Origin: B25-G16 sp964549945
GTDB lineage: Bacteria > Desulfobacterota > DSM-4660 > Desulfatiglandales > B25-G16
Assembly (NCBI GenBank): GCA_964549945.1
Contig: CAZJXD010000029.1
Span: 1-45,349 of the forward strand
DNA length: 45,349 nt
Direction of reading: 5' to 3'
Made by a program: the position numbers and the translations under genes. The first letter of the stretch is position 1. The number at the start of each line of letters is the position of its first letter. The notes beneath the pieces are model-generated. The model saw nothing but the letters and a program-made list of their open reading frames with translations. It did not search any database and was not told the origin of the DNA. Positions 33,455 to 41,291 of the stretch are shown here, piece by piece.

Positions 33455-33793
33455 ATGAAGAGAAAACTAATCATCTTCTTGCTCCCAGGCTTCTTTTTTT
33501 TCCTGTGTGCGACAGCTGGGGGCCAAGACAAAGGCCCTGAAAATGTGGTGATTCAGGGCGGAAAGCTCGGAAGCGTGCCCCTTTCTCACCATTTGCACCA
33601 GAACGTTATAGGTGATTGCGGTATTTGCCATACGTTGTTTCCGCAGGCTGCCGGGAGCATCGAGAAACTCAAGGCCGAGGGAAAACTCAAGAAGAGAGAG
33701 GTTATGAACCGGTGCGTTGAGTGTCACAAAAAGGGGGCAACCACTGGGAGCAAGGCCGCGCCAACCAAATGCAGCGAATGCCACAAGAAATAG
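33455..33793 (+). CDS. Secreted trihaem cytochrome c (c7/class III-like)
   Basis: A 112-residue precursor with a signal peptide (residues 4-23, cleavage near AGG). Three haem motifs are visible: CGICH (55-59), CVECH (87-91) and CSECH (106-110). The HHLHQN segment at 45-50 provides axial His ligands. Three haems in about 90 residues matches the cytochrome c7 family of periplasmic electron carriers in sulfur- and metal-reducing bacteria. GGAGATG precedes ATG 33455. It lies among stress genes and has no reductase neighbour, so its partner is unknown. Confidence 0.9.
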   Translation: MKRKLIIFLLPGFFFFLCATAGGQDKGPENVVIQGGKLGSVPLSHHLHQNVIGDCGICHTLFPQAAGSIEKLKAEGKLKKREVMNRCVECHKKGATTGSKAAPTKCSECHKK

Positions 33794-33943
33794 GGAAAAC
33801 CCGGAGTAAGCCGAATTGACAGTAATAATAAAATCGCATGATAGGTCACGAATAAGGAGGGAAAAGGGCTCCAAAGCAATGGTCGCAAGCAGAAGCGTAT
33901 CCGGTACATCAAAATGCAATGAACAATAAAAAGGAGGGTGAAG

Positions 33944-34114
33944 ATGTTTGAGAAGATTCTGTATCCAACTGATTTTTCGGATGTGTCAAGGAAGGCCGTG
34001 GACTATATTAAAACCTTGAAGGATCCAGGGACGAAAGAGGTGATTGTATTACACGTTATCGATGAAAGGGAAATTGTCCATATTGCCCATCTTCCAGAGG
34101 GGTATAATATTTAA
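33944..34114 (+). pseudogene. Truncated universal stress protein copy
   Basis: A 56-residue frame with an excellent ribosome site (AAGGAGGGTGAAG). The first 20 residues equal those of the intact Usp at 35415 except Glu3 for Lys. DNA identity is almost total over the first 60 bases and then falls off. The frame stops at TAA 34112 after HLPEGYNI, before the ATP-binding GxxG...GS part of the family, so a normal Usp cannot form. The ribosome site and frame are intact, so a short peptide could still be made. The HtrA gene at 34202 lies between this copy and the full gene. Confidence 0.75.
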
Positions 34115-34201
34115 AGGTCAGGGCAAAGTGAAGGATTAGACCCATACGAGTTGATCGAGCTATTTTGATCCTTGTAAATATATAGGGGAGGAGGTTTAAA
34201 C

Positions 34202-35335
34202 GTGAAAAGACTTTTCATCCTTTTTGTTTCTTTTGCCAGTATCTCCATGTCTTGTGCGCCTGTCGCATTAGGAGATCCGAAATCTGCCATGCCCATACCT
34301 GATCTCTTCAAGCTCGCCTCGCCTTCGGTGGTGTTCATTTCGGCGATCACTATTGATCCCTTTAGGGTGACCAATCGGGTGAACTCCTCCATTGGATCCG
34401 GCTTCATCATCGATGAAGACGGGCTCGTTCTGACCAATTCACACGTGGTATTCGGGAGCCGAGCCATTAGCGTCACGTTTGACAATGGCGAAACAGCACA
34501 GGCACAGCTTTTAGGGGCCGATCCCATCCTGGATATTGCTGTTCTTCGCACGGAGGAGCTGTCCAAGGGCTATCCCATTGCTAAACTGGGCGACTCGGAT
34601 GCGATAAAGGTGGGCGAGGAGGTGGTGGCTATTGGAAACCCCCTCGGCCTCGAGCAGACTATCACCCGTGGCATTATATCGGGCATCAACAGGATCCTCC
34701 CCTCTTCCCCTATGAGCATGACGATTCCCCTAATCCAGACCGACACGGCCATCAACCCGGGCAACTCGGGCGGGCCACTGCTGAATTTGAGTGGAGAGGT
34801 AATCGGGATAAACACTGCAACCCTGATGGGTGTAGAAAATATCGGCTTTGCCATACCCATTAATATTGCCAGGCAGGTGGTTCCTCAGCTAGTCAAACAT
34901 GGACGCGTGATCCGTCCCTGGATCGGGACTGCTGGCAAGCTCATCAACAAGGAGCTAGGGTCGTTTTTCAACATTCCTTTGGCCGACGGTTTTTTAGTAG
35001 AGACGGTTGAACCGGGGAGCCCGGCTGAGAAGGCGGGAATACGAGGGGGTGTGTTACCTATCAGGATTGCCGGAGAGGAGTTTCTTCTTGGGGGTGACAT
35101 TATCACTACTGCCAACGGACAGTCCCTCGATGATCCCGAAAAGTATATCAAGTTCGTGCAATCGCTAAGGATAGGCGATGAGGTTCGCCTGCATCTCTAT
35201 CGCGAGGGTAAGATAAGGATTGTCGAGTTTCACGTCGGGGAACGGCCTATTCTCCCGGGAGATCTAACCCCTTGCGATCAAAGAGTTCTGTCGCCAATGG
35301 GGTATCACGGTATAATTCCACGGTTGAATAAATGA
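34202..35335 (+). CDS. Second HtrA-type serine protease, one PDZ domain
   Basis: A 377-residue S1C protease with a signal sequence ending near SMSC (Cys18; a lipobox is possible but not canonical). The triad is His81 (LTNSHVVFG), Asp111 (DPILDIAVLR) and Ser189 (NPGNSGGPLLN). A single PDZ follows at about 236-345 (LVETVEPGSPAEKAGIRGG). It thus resembles DegS rather than DegP, but has no clear membrane anchor. The start is GTG 34202 after GGGGAGGAGG. It lies between a truncated and a complete Usp gene. Only about 30-40% similar by eye to the HtrA at 8197, so not a recent copy. Confidence 0.94.
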   Translation: MKRLFILFVSFASISMSCAPVALGDPKSAMPIPDLFKLASPSVVFISAITIDPFRVTNRVNSSIGSGFIIDEDGLVLTNSHVVFGSRAISVTFDNGETAQAQLLGADPILDIAVLRTEELSKGYPIAKLGDSDAIKVGEEVVAIGNPLGLEQTITRGIISGINRILPSSPMSMTIPLIQTDTAINPGNSGGPLLNLSGEVIGINTATLMGVENIGFAIPINIARQVVPQLVKHGRVIRPWIGTAGKLINKELGSFFNIPLADGFLVETVEPGSPAEKAGIRGGVLPIRIAGEEFLLGGDIITTANGQSLDDPEKYIKFVQSLRIGDEVRLHLYREGKIRIVEFHVGERPILPGDLTPCDQRVLSPMGYHGIIPRLNK

Positions 35336-35414
35336 GGTATCATGCGTTAAGGTTATAGAAACTCCAACAAGGCCTTATAACAGCATTCATGAGCGATGAG
35401 GAAAGGAGGTCAAC

Positions 35415-35849
35415 ATGTTTAAGAAGATTCTGTATCCAACTGATTTTTCGGATGTGTCAAGGAAGGCCATAGACTACCTTGTGCAGCTAAAGGACGCAGG
35501 GACGAAAGAGATCGTGGTTCTCCATGTAATCGATGAGAGGGGAATCGATGCTGTTTCCCGATATGGGTCAGGGAGTGCGGTAACAATTATCGGGAGAATT
35601 GAAAAAGAGGCAATGGAGGAGGGACAGAAGATAGAAAAGAGGTTGAGGCAAAGCGGCTTCAACGTGAAGGTCAGAATAGAGACCGGCGTCCCCCTGAAGG
35701 AAATACTGAAGGTTGAGGAAGAAGAGAAGGTCTCTGCTATCGTCATTGGCTCCCATGGGAAGACCAACCTTGAGGAAATGTTTCTCGGCTCTGTGTCGGA
35801 GAAGGTCATACGACAGTCCAAAAAGCCTGTTTTGGTCATCAAGCGATAG
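35415..35849 (+). CDS. Universal stress protein, UspA family
   Basis: A 144-residue protein with the Rossmann-like Usp fold. It starts KILYPTDFSDVSRKAIDYL and ends with the nucleotide-binding motif GSHGKTNLEEMFLGSVSEKV (G-x2-G-x9-GS type), then KKPVLVIKR. ATP-binding Usp proteins help cells survive starvation and stress. GAAAGGAGG precedes ATG 35415. An MscS gene begins 50 bases after its stop. The 5' end is shared with the truncated copy at 33944. Confidence 0.94.
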   Translation: MFKKILYPTDFSDVSRKAIDYLVQLKDAGTKEIVVLHVIDERGIDAVSRYGSGSAVTIIGRIEKEAMEEGQKIEKRLRQSGFNVKVRIETGVPLKEILKVEEEEKVSAIVIGSHGKTNLEEMFLGSVSEKVIRQSKKPVLVIKR

Positions 35850-35899
35850 TGCTTGAAGGACAGATATATGGAACCTATTCTATGGTGGAAGGGTAACGA

Positions 35900-36982
35900 A
35901 TGAGCGAAATTCTTCAGCAATGGGGGACGATAATCTGGTCCTTGGCTCTCCTGATCGGAGCAATAATCCTGGGGCTTATCATCCATTATCTCATGTTCTC
36001 AGCCATCAAAGGAGTGGCGCGGAAAAGCCACACCATCATCGATGATTCCTTTGTCAAGAACTGCCGCAGGCCGCTTCGGTTACTTATTCCCTTACTCGTA
36101 GTTGGCCTTATTCTTCCTCTTTTTGCGATCGCTCCGATGATTCTTACCATCATCAGGCGTAGTATCATCATAGGCATTATTGCAGCCGTGGCATGGTTAT
36201 TGGTACGGATGACCTACGTGCTCGATGATGTCGTTCTCAGCCGATACAAAATAGAGGAAAAAGATAATCTTCAGGCACGAAAGATCTATACACAGCTCCA
36301 GGTCTTCAAGAGAATCGTGATCGTGATTGTAAGCGTGCTTGCACTGGCCGCGATACTGATGACCTTTGAAAAGGTGCGCCACCTCGGCGCCGGTATTTTG
36401 GCATCTGCGGGCATTGTGGGCATTATCCTGGGCCTCTCGGCGCAGCGCACGATCAACACTCTCCTGGCCGGCCTCCAGATCGCAATGACGCAACCCTTTC
36501 GGCTCGACGATGTGGTCATCGTAGAGAATGAATGGGGCCGAATAGAGGAAATTACGCTTACCTATGTGGTCGTCCGGATTTGGGATCTGAGGCGTTTGGT
36601 CTTGCCTATCACCTACTTTATTGAGAAGCCCTTTCAGAACTGGACCCGTGTGACGGCTGATATTCTGGGAACGGTCTATCTATACGTGGACTACACCGTG
36701 CCGATTCAGACAATTAGGGAGGAACTTCACCGGATCTTAAAGGGATCGGAACTATGGAACGGCAATGTGTGGGGCCTCCAGGTCACGAACGCCACCGAAC
36801 GCACGGTGGAGTTAAGGGCTTTGATGAGCGCATCGGACGCCTCAACTGCCTGGAACCTGCGCTGCGAGGTGAGGGAAAAGCTCGTCGAGTATATCCAGAA
36901 TAACTATCCAGATGGTCTTCCAAAGTTACGTGCTGAAATCCACGAGAAAAGAGGAAATGAAATCCTTCCGGGCAGACCTTGA
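35900..36982 (+). CDS. MscS-family mechanosensitive channel (first)
   Basis: A 360-residue protein with helices at about 10-35, 55-80, 85-105 and 133-153, then the pore helix and beta domain of MscS: GILASAGIVGIILGLSAQRT (about 163-182), LQIAMTQPFRLDD, and VVIVENEWGRIEEITLTYVV. It should open under membrane tension and release solutes during osmotic downshock, although such large-N-terminal members can have other regulatory roles. The start at 35900 follows a GGAAGGGTAACGA. The second MscS gene starts 96 bases after its stop. Confidence 0.92.
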   Translation: MSEILQQWGTIIWSLALLIGAIILGLIIHYLMFSAIKGVARKSHTIIDDSFVKNCRRPLRLLIPLLVVGLILPLFAIAPMILTIIRRSIIIGIIAAVAWLLVRMTYVLDDVVLSRYKIEEKDNLQARKIYTQLQVFKRIVIVIVSVLALAAILMTFEKVRHLGAGILASAGIVGIILGLSAQRTINTLLAGLQIAMTQPFRLDDVVIVENEWGRIEEITLTYVVVRIWDLRRLVLPITYFIEKPFQNWTRVTADILGTVYLYVDYTVPIQTIREELHRILKGSELWNGNVWGLQVTNATERTVELRALMSASDASTAWNLRCEVREKLVEYIQNNYPDGLPKLRAEIHEKRGNEILPGRP

Positions 36983-37078
36983 GGAAAAGCATAAAGCCTG
37001 GTAAAATAGCTATGTAGGCAGCCTGCCGATACTTCTCCAGAAATAAATCTCTGATTCTTCGCTGCATGGAGGGAGATC

Positions 37079-38710
37079 ATGGAAAATATAGGTACCTTAC
37101 ATCATCAACTTCTCGGGCTGCTGGAAAAGGCATCGGCAGGTAATGAGCTCTGGCAGTTCACCCTTTCGATTGTTATTCTCCTTGCGGGTTTTCTACTCCT
37201 GGAGCTTTCCCTGCGTTTCATTACGAAACGCATCGAGGCCTCATTGAACAAAAGGGGATTCAAAAGCTGGGCTCCTCGTGCGCGGGCCTTCCTGCCCTCC
37301 CTGCGACTGTTCTTTGTCGCCTTGGCGCTGATGCTTGCAGAGATACCCCTGCACCTTTCCGAACAGCTCGTTACGCTCCTCCATGGACTGGAGGCGCTTT
37401 TGATCGCCTTAGCGGTTATCACGCTTTGTTTCCAGTTGGTGGAATTATTGGACCTCCTGCTCCTTGCCCTGCCCTCTGGGGAAAGAAACGGAGCACCGAA
37501 ACGCCTCTTGAACAATCTAAAGAGCATCCTCAGGATTACCGGAGTCATGGCAGTAGCCGTGGTTCTCGTATACACCCAGAGAACGTTCTTCCCCGAGCGG
37601 GTATGGATATCCCCCTGGTGGCGCTACCTGTCCGTTCTGGCGGCACTGATATTCATCTCTACCGGGGGAAGGCTTCTCAATAGCTTTCTCTCCAATCTCA
37701 CTGCTGCCCTTGAGGACACGGAGGAAAAGGCACGGTTGAGACTGGTGCTCCAGGCAGCGCTGTGGCCCATTCGTCTGCTGCTGGTGGCTATCGGCATCTA
37801 TGCGATAAAAGCACTCTTGATCCTGCCGCTAACGACGGCCCGTATCGCGGGAACCTCGATAGATGTGCTTGGCGCCATAGCGGTTGTTGTCTTTGCCTAT
37901 CGATTGCTCGATGTGCTCGAATACGAGTTAACGAGGTTCGCAAAAAGGGAGGATACCGGGCTCGACCTGAACTTCGTAAAGCTGATTCGGGTAATCACCC
38001 GTGTGCTTGTGGTGGTGTTTGGAGGCGTGTATATCCTCCAGGCACTCACCGGTAAACCCCTGAATGCGCTCCTGGCCGGCCTTGGAATTGGCGGCCTCGC
38101 AGTAGCCCTGGCCGCACAGGATACCTTGAAGAACTTCTTCGGCAGCATCATGATTATGCTGGATAAACCCTTTACGGTAGGGGACCGGGTGGTCGTTGAC
38201 GGTGTGGACGGGCCAGTGGAGGACATCGGGTTTCGGTGCACGAGGATACGTACCTTAACGGGTCACCTGGTGGCGGTCCCGAACGAGAAGATGGCGAGTA
38301 TCAACATCGAGAACATCGGCCGGCGTCCCTCCATTCGCCGCCTCACCAACATCACCATCACCTATGATACAGCGCCTGAGAAGGTGGAACGGGCCTTAGC
38401 CATCATACGTGAGATCCTCAACAACCATGAGGGCATGGACCCCGAGTTTCCGCCACGGGTGTACTTTAACGAGTTCAACGACGCATCCCTAAACATAGTG
38501 ATGATCTACTGGTATTTTCCCCCAAACTACTGGGATTTTCTGGCCTTCAGCGAAAAGATAAACCTGAAGATCATGAGGGCATTCGAGGCGGAAGGGATAG
38601 AGTTCGCCTTCCCGACCACCACAACCTACCTTGCCCAGGACGACCGAAGACCTCTCACCCTTACCATTACAAGCGATCCAGAGCATTCAAGGCCGGATGA
38701 GAAGAACTGA
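37079..38710 (+). CDS. MscS-family mechanosensitive channel (second, larger)
   Basis: A 543-residue protein with about seven or eight membrane helices before the MscS core. The core reads LNALLAGLGIGGLAVALAAQ (pore helix, about 328-347), DTLKNFFGSIMIMLDKPF, GDRVVVDGVDGPVEDIGFRC, and the conserved LVAVPNEKMAS. A C-terminal alpha/beta domain follows (RLTNITITYDT). It is longer and little similar outside the core to the channel at 35900, so the two are not a recent duplication. GGAGGGAGATC precedes ATG 37079. Confidence 0.93.
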   Translation: MENIGTLHHQLLGLLEKASAGNELWQFTLSIVILLAGFLLLELSLRFITKRIEASLNKRGFKSWAPRARAFLPSLRLFFVALALMLAEIPLHLSEQLVTLLHGLEALLIALAVITLCFQLVELLDLLLLALPSGERNGAPKRLLNNLKSILRITGVMAVAVVLVYTQRTFFPERVWISPWWRYLSVLAALIFISTGGRLLNSFLSNLTAALEDTEEKARLRLVLQAALWPIRLLLVAIGIYAIKALLILPLTTARIAGTSIDVLGAIAVVVFAYRLLDVLEYELTRFAKREDTGLDLNFVKLIRVITRVLVVVFGGVYILQALTGKPLNALLAGLGIGGLAVALAAQDTLKNFFGSIMIMLDKPFTVGDRVVVDGVDGPVEDIGFRCTRIRTLTGHLVAVPNEKMASINIENIGRRPSIRRLTNITITYDTAPEKVERALAIIREILNNHEGMDPEFPPRVYFNEFNDASLNIVMIYWYFPPNYWDFLAFSEKINLKIMRAFEAEGIEFAFPTTTTYLAQDDRRPLTLTITSDPEHSRPDEKN

Positions 38711-38768
38711 AACGGCCCTTTCGCCTGTCTCGATGAAATGAAACAGTAAGAATAGGAGGTGATTAGAT

Positions 38769-39833
38769 ATGCTCAAATTATTCAGAAGGGCCTCAAACAA
38801 GGTCGGCCTTCCCCCGGGAACCCTCGTCCATATCGGAGAAAAGAGAACAGAGAAGGTCAAGATCACCATTATCGACTATGACGAAACACAATTTCAAGAA
38901 AAAGAGGTGGAAACGATTGAGGAGTGTTTCCCATTCAAGGACAAGCCCACGGTCACCTGGATAAACATCGATGGCATCCACGAGATGGAGATCATAGAGA
39001 AGATCGGAAAGCACTTCGAAATACACCCCCTCGTCCTCGAAGACATCATGAATTCAGGTCAACAGCCGAAAATGGAGGATCTGGAACAGTATATCTTTGT
39101 GATATTGAAGATGCTTTTATACGATGAGGAAGCCAAGGAGATAAAGCCCGAACAGGTCAGCCTCATCCTCGGCTCAAATTTCGTGATCACCTTCCAGGAG
39201 AGAGAGGGGGATGTGTTTGATCCCATCAGAGATCGAATCAGGAAGGAGAAGGGACGTATTCGAAAGATGAAGGCCGACTATCTTGCCTATTCCCTAATAG
39301 ACACCATCGTTGATTACTATTTCGTCGTTCTGGAGAAGCTGGGAGAATGGATAGAGGACCTTGAAGAAGAGCTTGTTACCAATCCCACGCACGAAACGCT
39401 CCAGGTGATCCACACCCTGAAGAGGGAGCTGATATTCTTGAGAAGATCCGTCTGGCCGTTGCGTGAGGCGGTCATGAGCCTCGAGAGGGGAGAATCGGTC
39501 CTGATCCATGAGTCCACCAACATTTACTTGAGAGATGTCTACGACCACACCATCCAGGTAATCGATACCATAGAGACATTCAGGGATATGGTCTCGGGGA
39601 TGCTCGATGTGTATCTTTCAAGTCTAAGCAATAGAATGAATGAGGTGATGAAGGTACTCACTATCATTGCCACCATATTCATCCCATTGACCTTTGTCGC
39701 GGGCATCTACGGCATGAACTTCAAATATATCCCTGAGCTGGAGTGGCATTGGGGCTACGCCGCTTCCTTGATCTTGATGGGAATCATAGCCCTGGTAATG
39801 GTTCTCTATTTCAGGAATAAAAGGTGGTTATAG
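38769..39833 (+). CDS. corA: CorA-type magnesium/cobalt channel
   Basis: A 354-residue protein: a large N-terminal alpha/beta cytoplasmic funnel, a long stalk helix (about 225-285), then TM1 carrying the selectivity signature YGMNF (about 318-322) and TM2 to the end (NKRWL, basic terminus). The loop after GMN reads KYIPELEWHWGY, with the usual acidic residues. It takes up Mg2+ as a pentamer. AATAGGAGGTGATTAGAT precedes the start. The RCK_C membrane protein begins 12 bases after its stop, so the two are co-transcribed. Confidence 0.95.
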   Translation: MLKLFRRASNKVGLPPGTLVHIGEKRTEKVKITIIDYDETQFQEKEVETIEECFPFKDKPTVTWINIDGIHEMEIIEKIGKHFEIHPLVLEDIMNSGQQPKMEDLEQYIFVILKMLLYDEEAKEIKPEQVSLILGSNFVITFQEREGDVFDPIRDRIRKEKGRIRKMKADYLAYSLIDTIVDYYFVVLEKLGEWIEDLEEELVTNPTHETLQVIHTLKRELIFLRRSVWPLREAVMSLERGESVLIHESTNIYLRDVYDHTIQVIDTIETFRDMVSGMLDVYLSSLSNRMNEVMKVLTIIATIFIPLTFVAGIYGMNFKYIPELEWHWGYAASLILMGIIALVMVLYFRNKRWL

Positions 39834-39845
39834 GAGAGTGCGACT

Positions 39846-40529
39846 ATGACTGGAATGTATTTTCTGTTGCCTACCCTGCTTGTGATCTTTGTGTCCTTCC
39901 TCATCGTACGGGCTGCCGCGATCGCTCTGATGATGACGGGGATGGATGAGAAGAGGGCCAAGTTTCAGGCCCTCTCCGCCTTCTCAGGTACGGGGTTTAC
40001 CACAAAAGAGGCGGAATACGTCATAAACCATCCAAAGAGGAGGCGTATAATCACATGGCTGATGATAATGGGTAACGCGGGGATTGTGACCGTCATCGTG
40101 ACCGCCACCTCTTCTCTCGTCAGGAGCGGCGGATATCAATTACCCATGTATATGCTGCTTCTCGCCGTAGGGATATTTATCATCTACAGGATCGTGACCA
40201 ACAGGGGATTTATACGAAGGTGGGAGGGCTTCATTGAGGATAAGTTCGTGCAATCCCGCACCTTTGAGGAGGGTGTAACAGAGGATCTGCTCCACTTCAT
40301 CGAGGGATATGGCCTTGTGAGGATAATAGTGGCAGGGGACTCACCCCTTGCCGGGAGCTCTCTTGCTGAACAGAAATTGACCAAGAGAGACATACTGGTC
40401 CTGGGTATCGAACGGGGCAAGAGCTGGATTCCCATTCCAAAAGCGACGGAAATAATCGAAGATGGTGATAAGGTCGTGGCGTACGGCGCCCTGAAAGTCT
40501 TGAAGCGAATTGCGGGCGGCACATCGTAA
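39846..40529 (+). CDS. Membrane protein with C-terminal RCK_C (TrkA_C) domain
   Basis: A 227-residue protein. Three helices are visible (about 5-29, 65-87 and 96-114), with a loop ALSAFSGTGFTTKEAEYVIN near 42-61 that resembles a TrkH/Ktr selectivity loop, which may be a coincidence. The C-terminal 75 residues form an RCK_C domain (RIIVAGDSPLAGSSLAEQKL...IPIPKATEIIEDGDKVVAYG). No RCK_N (NAD-binding) domain is present. RCK_C domains bind small ligands such as c-di-AMP or ions; here one could sense a ligand for the adjacent CorA. It starts 12 bases after corA, with AGGAGAG as ribosome site. Confidence 0.85.
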   Translation: MTGMYFLLPTLLVIFVSFLIVRAAAIALMMTGMDEKRAKFQALSAFSGTGFTTKEAEYVINHPKRRRIITWLMIMGNAGIVTVIVTATSSLVRSGGYQLPMYMLLLAVGIFIIYRIVTNRGFIRRWEGFIEDKFVQSRTFEEGVTEDLLHFIEGYGLVRIIVAGDSPLAGSSLAEQKLTKRDILVLGIERGKSWIPIPKATEIIEDGDKVVAYGALKVLKRIAGGTS

Positions 40530-40665
40530 TCCAAGGCTCCAAGAAGCTGAAAAATTGAAGAAGCCTTGCCCCAGGAATGAGTGCGGATCTCCTCGGAGAG
40601 CCCGAAATTAGCATACATGAGAAAGGCAATTACTTCTATGATTGCATAAGGTGATCATTCACGAA

Positions 40666-41208
40666 ATGCGTAGGTTTACTCTTCAATTGCTACTCTTGCT
40701 CCTGTTGACCTCTCTTTGTCTGGGTGGATATCTCATTGCTCGGCGCATCCTCAAGCTCCCCTTCAGGCCTACCAACGATGCGTTACACCAGAGGGGTTCG
40801 GACCTCACCCTTGACTTCCTTATCCCGGCCGGCACCTACCTCGATGGAAAAATCACCATCGGAGAGGTAATTAAAATTCGCTTCAAGAAGGAAGGATCAT
40901 TTTTCGAGAAGGTGCTCAGGGCTATCGCCGGTCTTATTCCCCCGCGATACCGCCTGTTTGCGGACCTGCTCTTGTTTTGCTTCTGGTTCTTCTGCTTTGT
41001 GGCCCTATTCAGAATCTTCACCTTTATGGGATATGGCAGGGCACTTCGTGCAAGCCTGTTGCTTGGTGGGATTACCTACTACTTCATGCCCGATTTTTCG
41101 CCCGGAAAGGGCGATGATATCCTTTTCATCGTGGTTCCACTGCTTATCATAGCCCTCCGAATATACCTGCTCCGGAGAAAGGAGAGGAGGAGGAAAATAG
41201 AGATATAG
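40666..41208 (+). CDS. Membrane protein of unknown function
   Basis: A 180-residue protein: TM1 (residues 4-25), a hydrophilic segment of about 65 residues (LPFRPTNDALHQRGSDLTLD...YLDGKITIGEVIKIRFKKEG), then three helices (about 92-115, 120-138 and 149-168) and a strongly basic tail RRKERRRKIEI. I do not recognise a family. The start is uncertain: ATG 40666 has AAGGTGAT upstream and begins neatly at the membrane helix; TTG 40642 and GTG 40651 are alternatives. It closes the plus-strand run and faces the ATPase gene. Confidence 0.7.
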   Translation: MRRFTLQLLLLLLLTSLCLGGYLIARRILKLPFRPTNDALHQRGSDLTLDFLIPAGTYLDGKITIGEVIKIRFKKEGSFFEKVLRAIAGLIPPRYRLFADLLLFCFWFFCFVALFRIFTFMGYGRALRASLLLGGITYYFMPDFSPGKGDDILFIVVPLLIIALRIYLLRRKERRRKIEI

Positions 41209-41291
41209 CTTAAGGAGCTCCTCTCCCAGCTCTAGTCGTTACCCAAATAGCCCTCTTCGGCAACTCTTCAAAGAAATTATTTTCACCTTTC

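Noticed and set aside
37105..37575. Antisense 156-codon frame in the second MscS gene
   Set aside because: It is a shadow; the plus-strand product has the full MscS core.
41213..41222. Palindrome AGGAGCTCCT between two convergent genes
   Set aside because: Only ten bases with no spacer or T-run; expected by chance in a region of this size.
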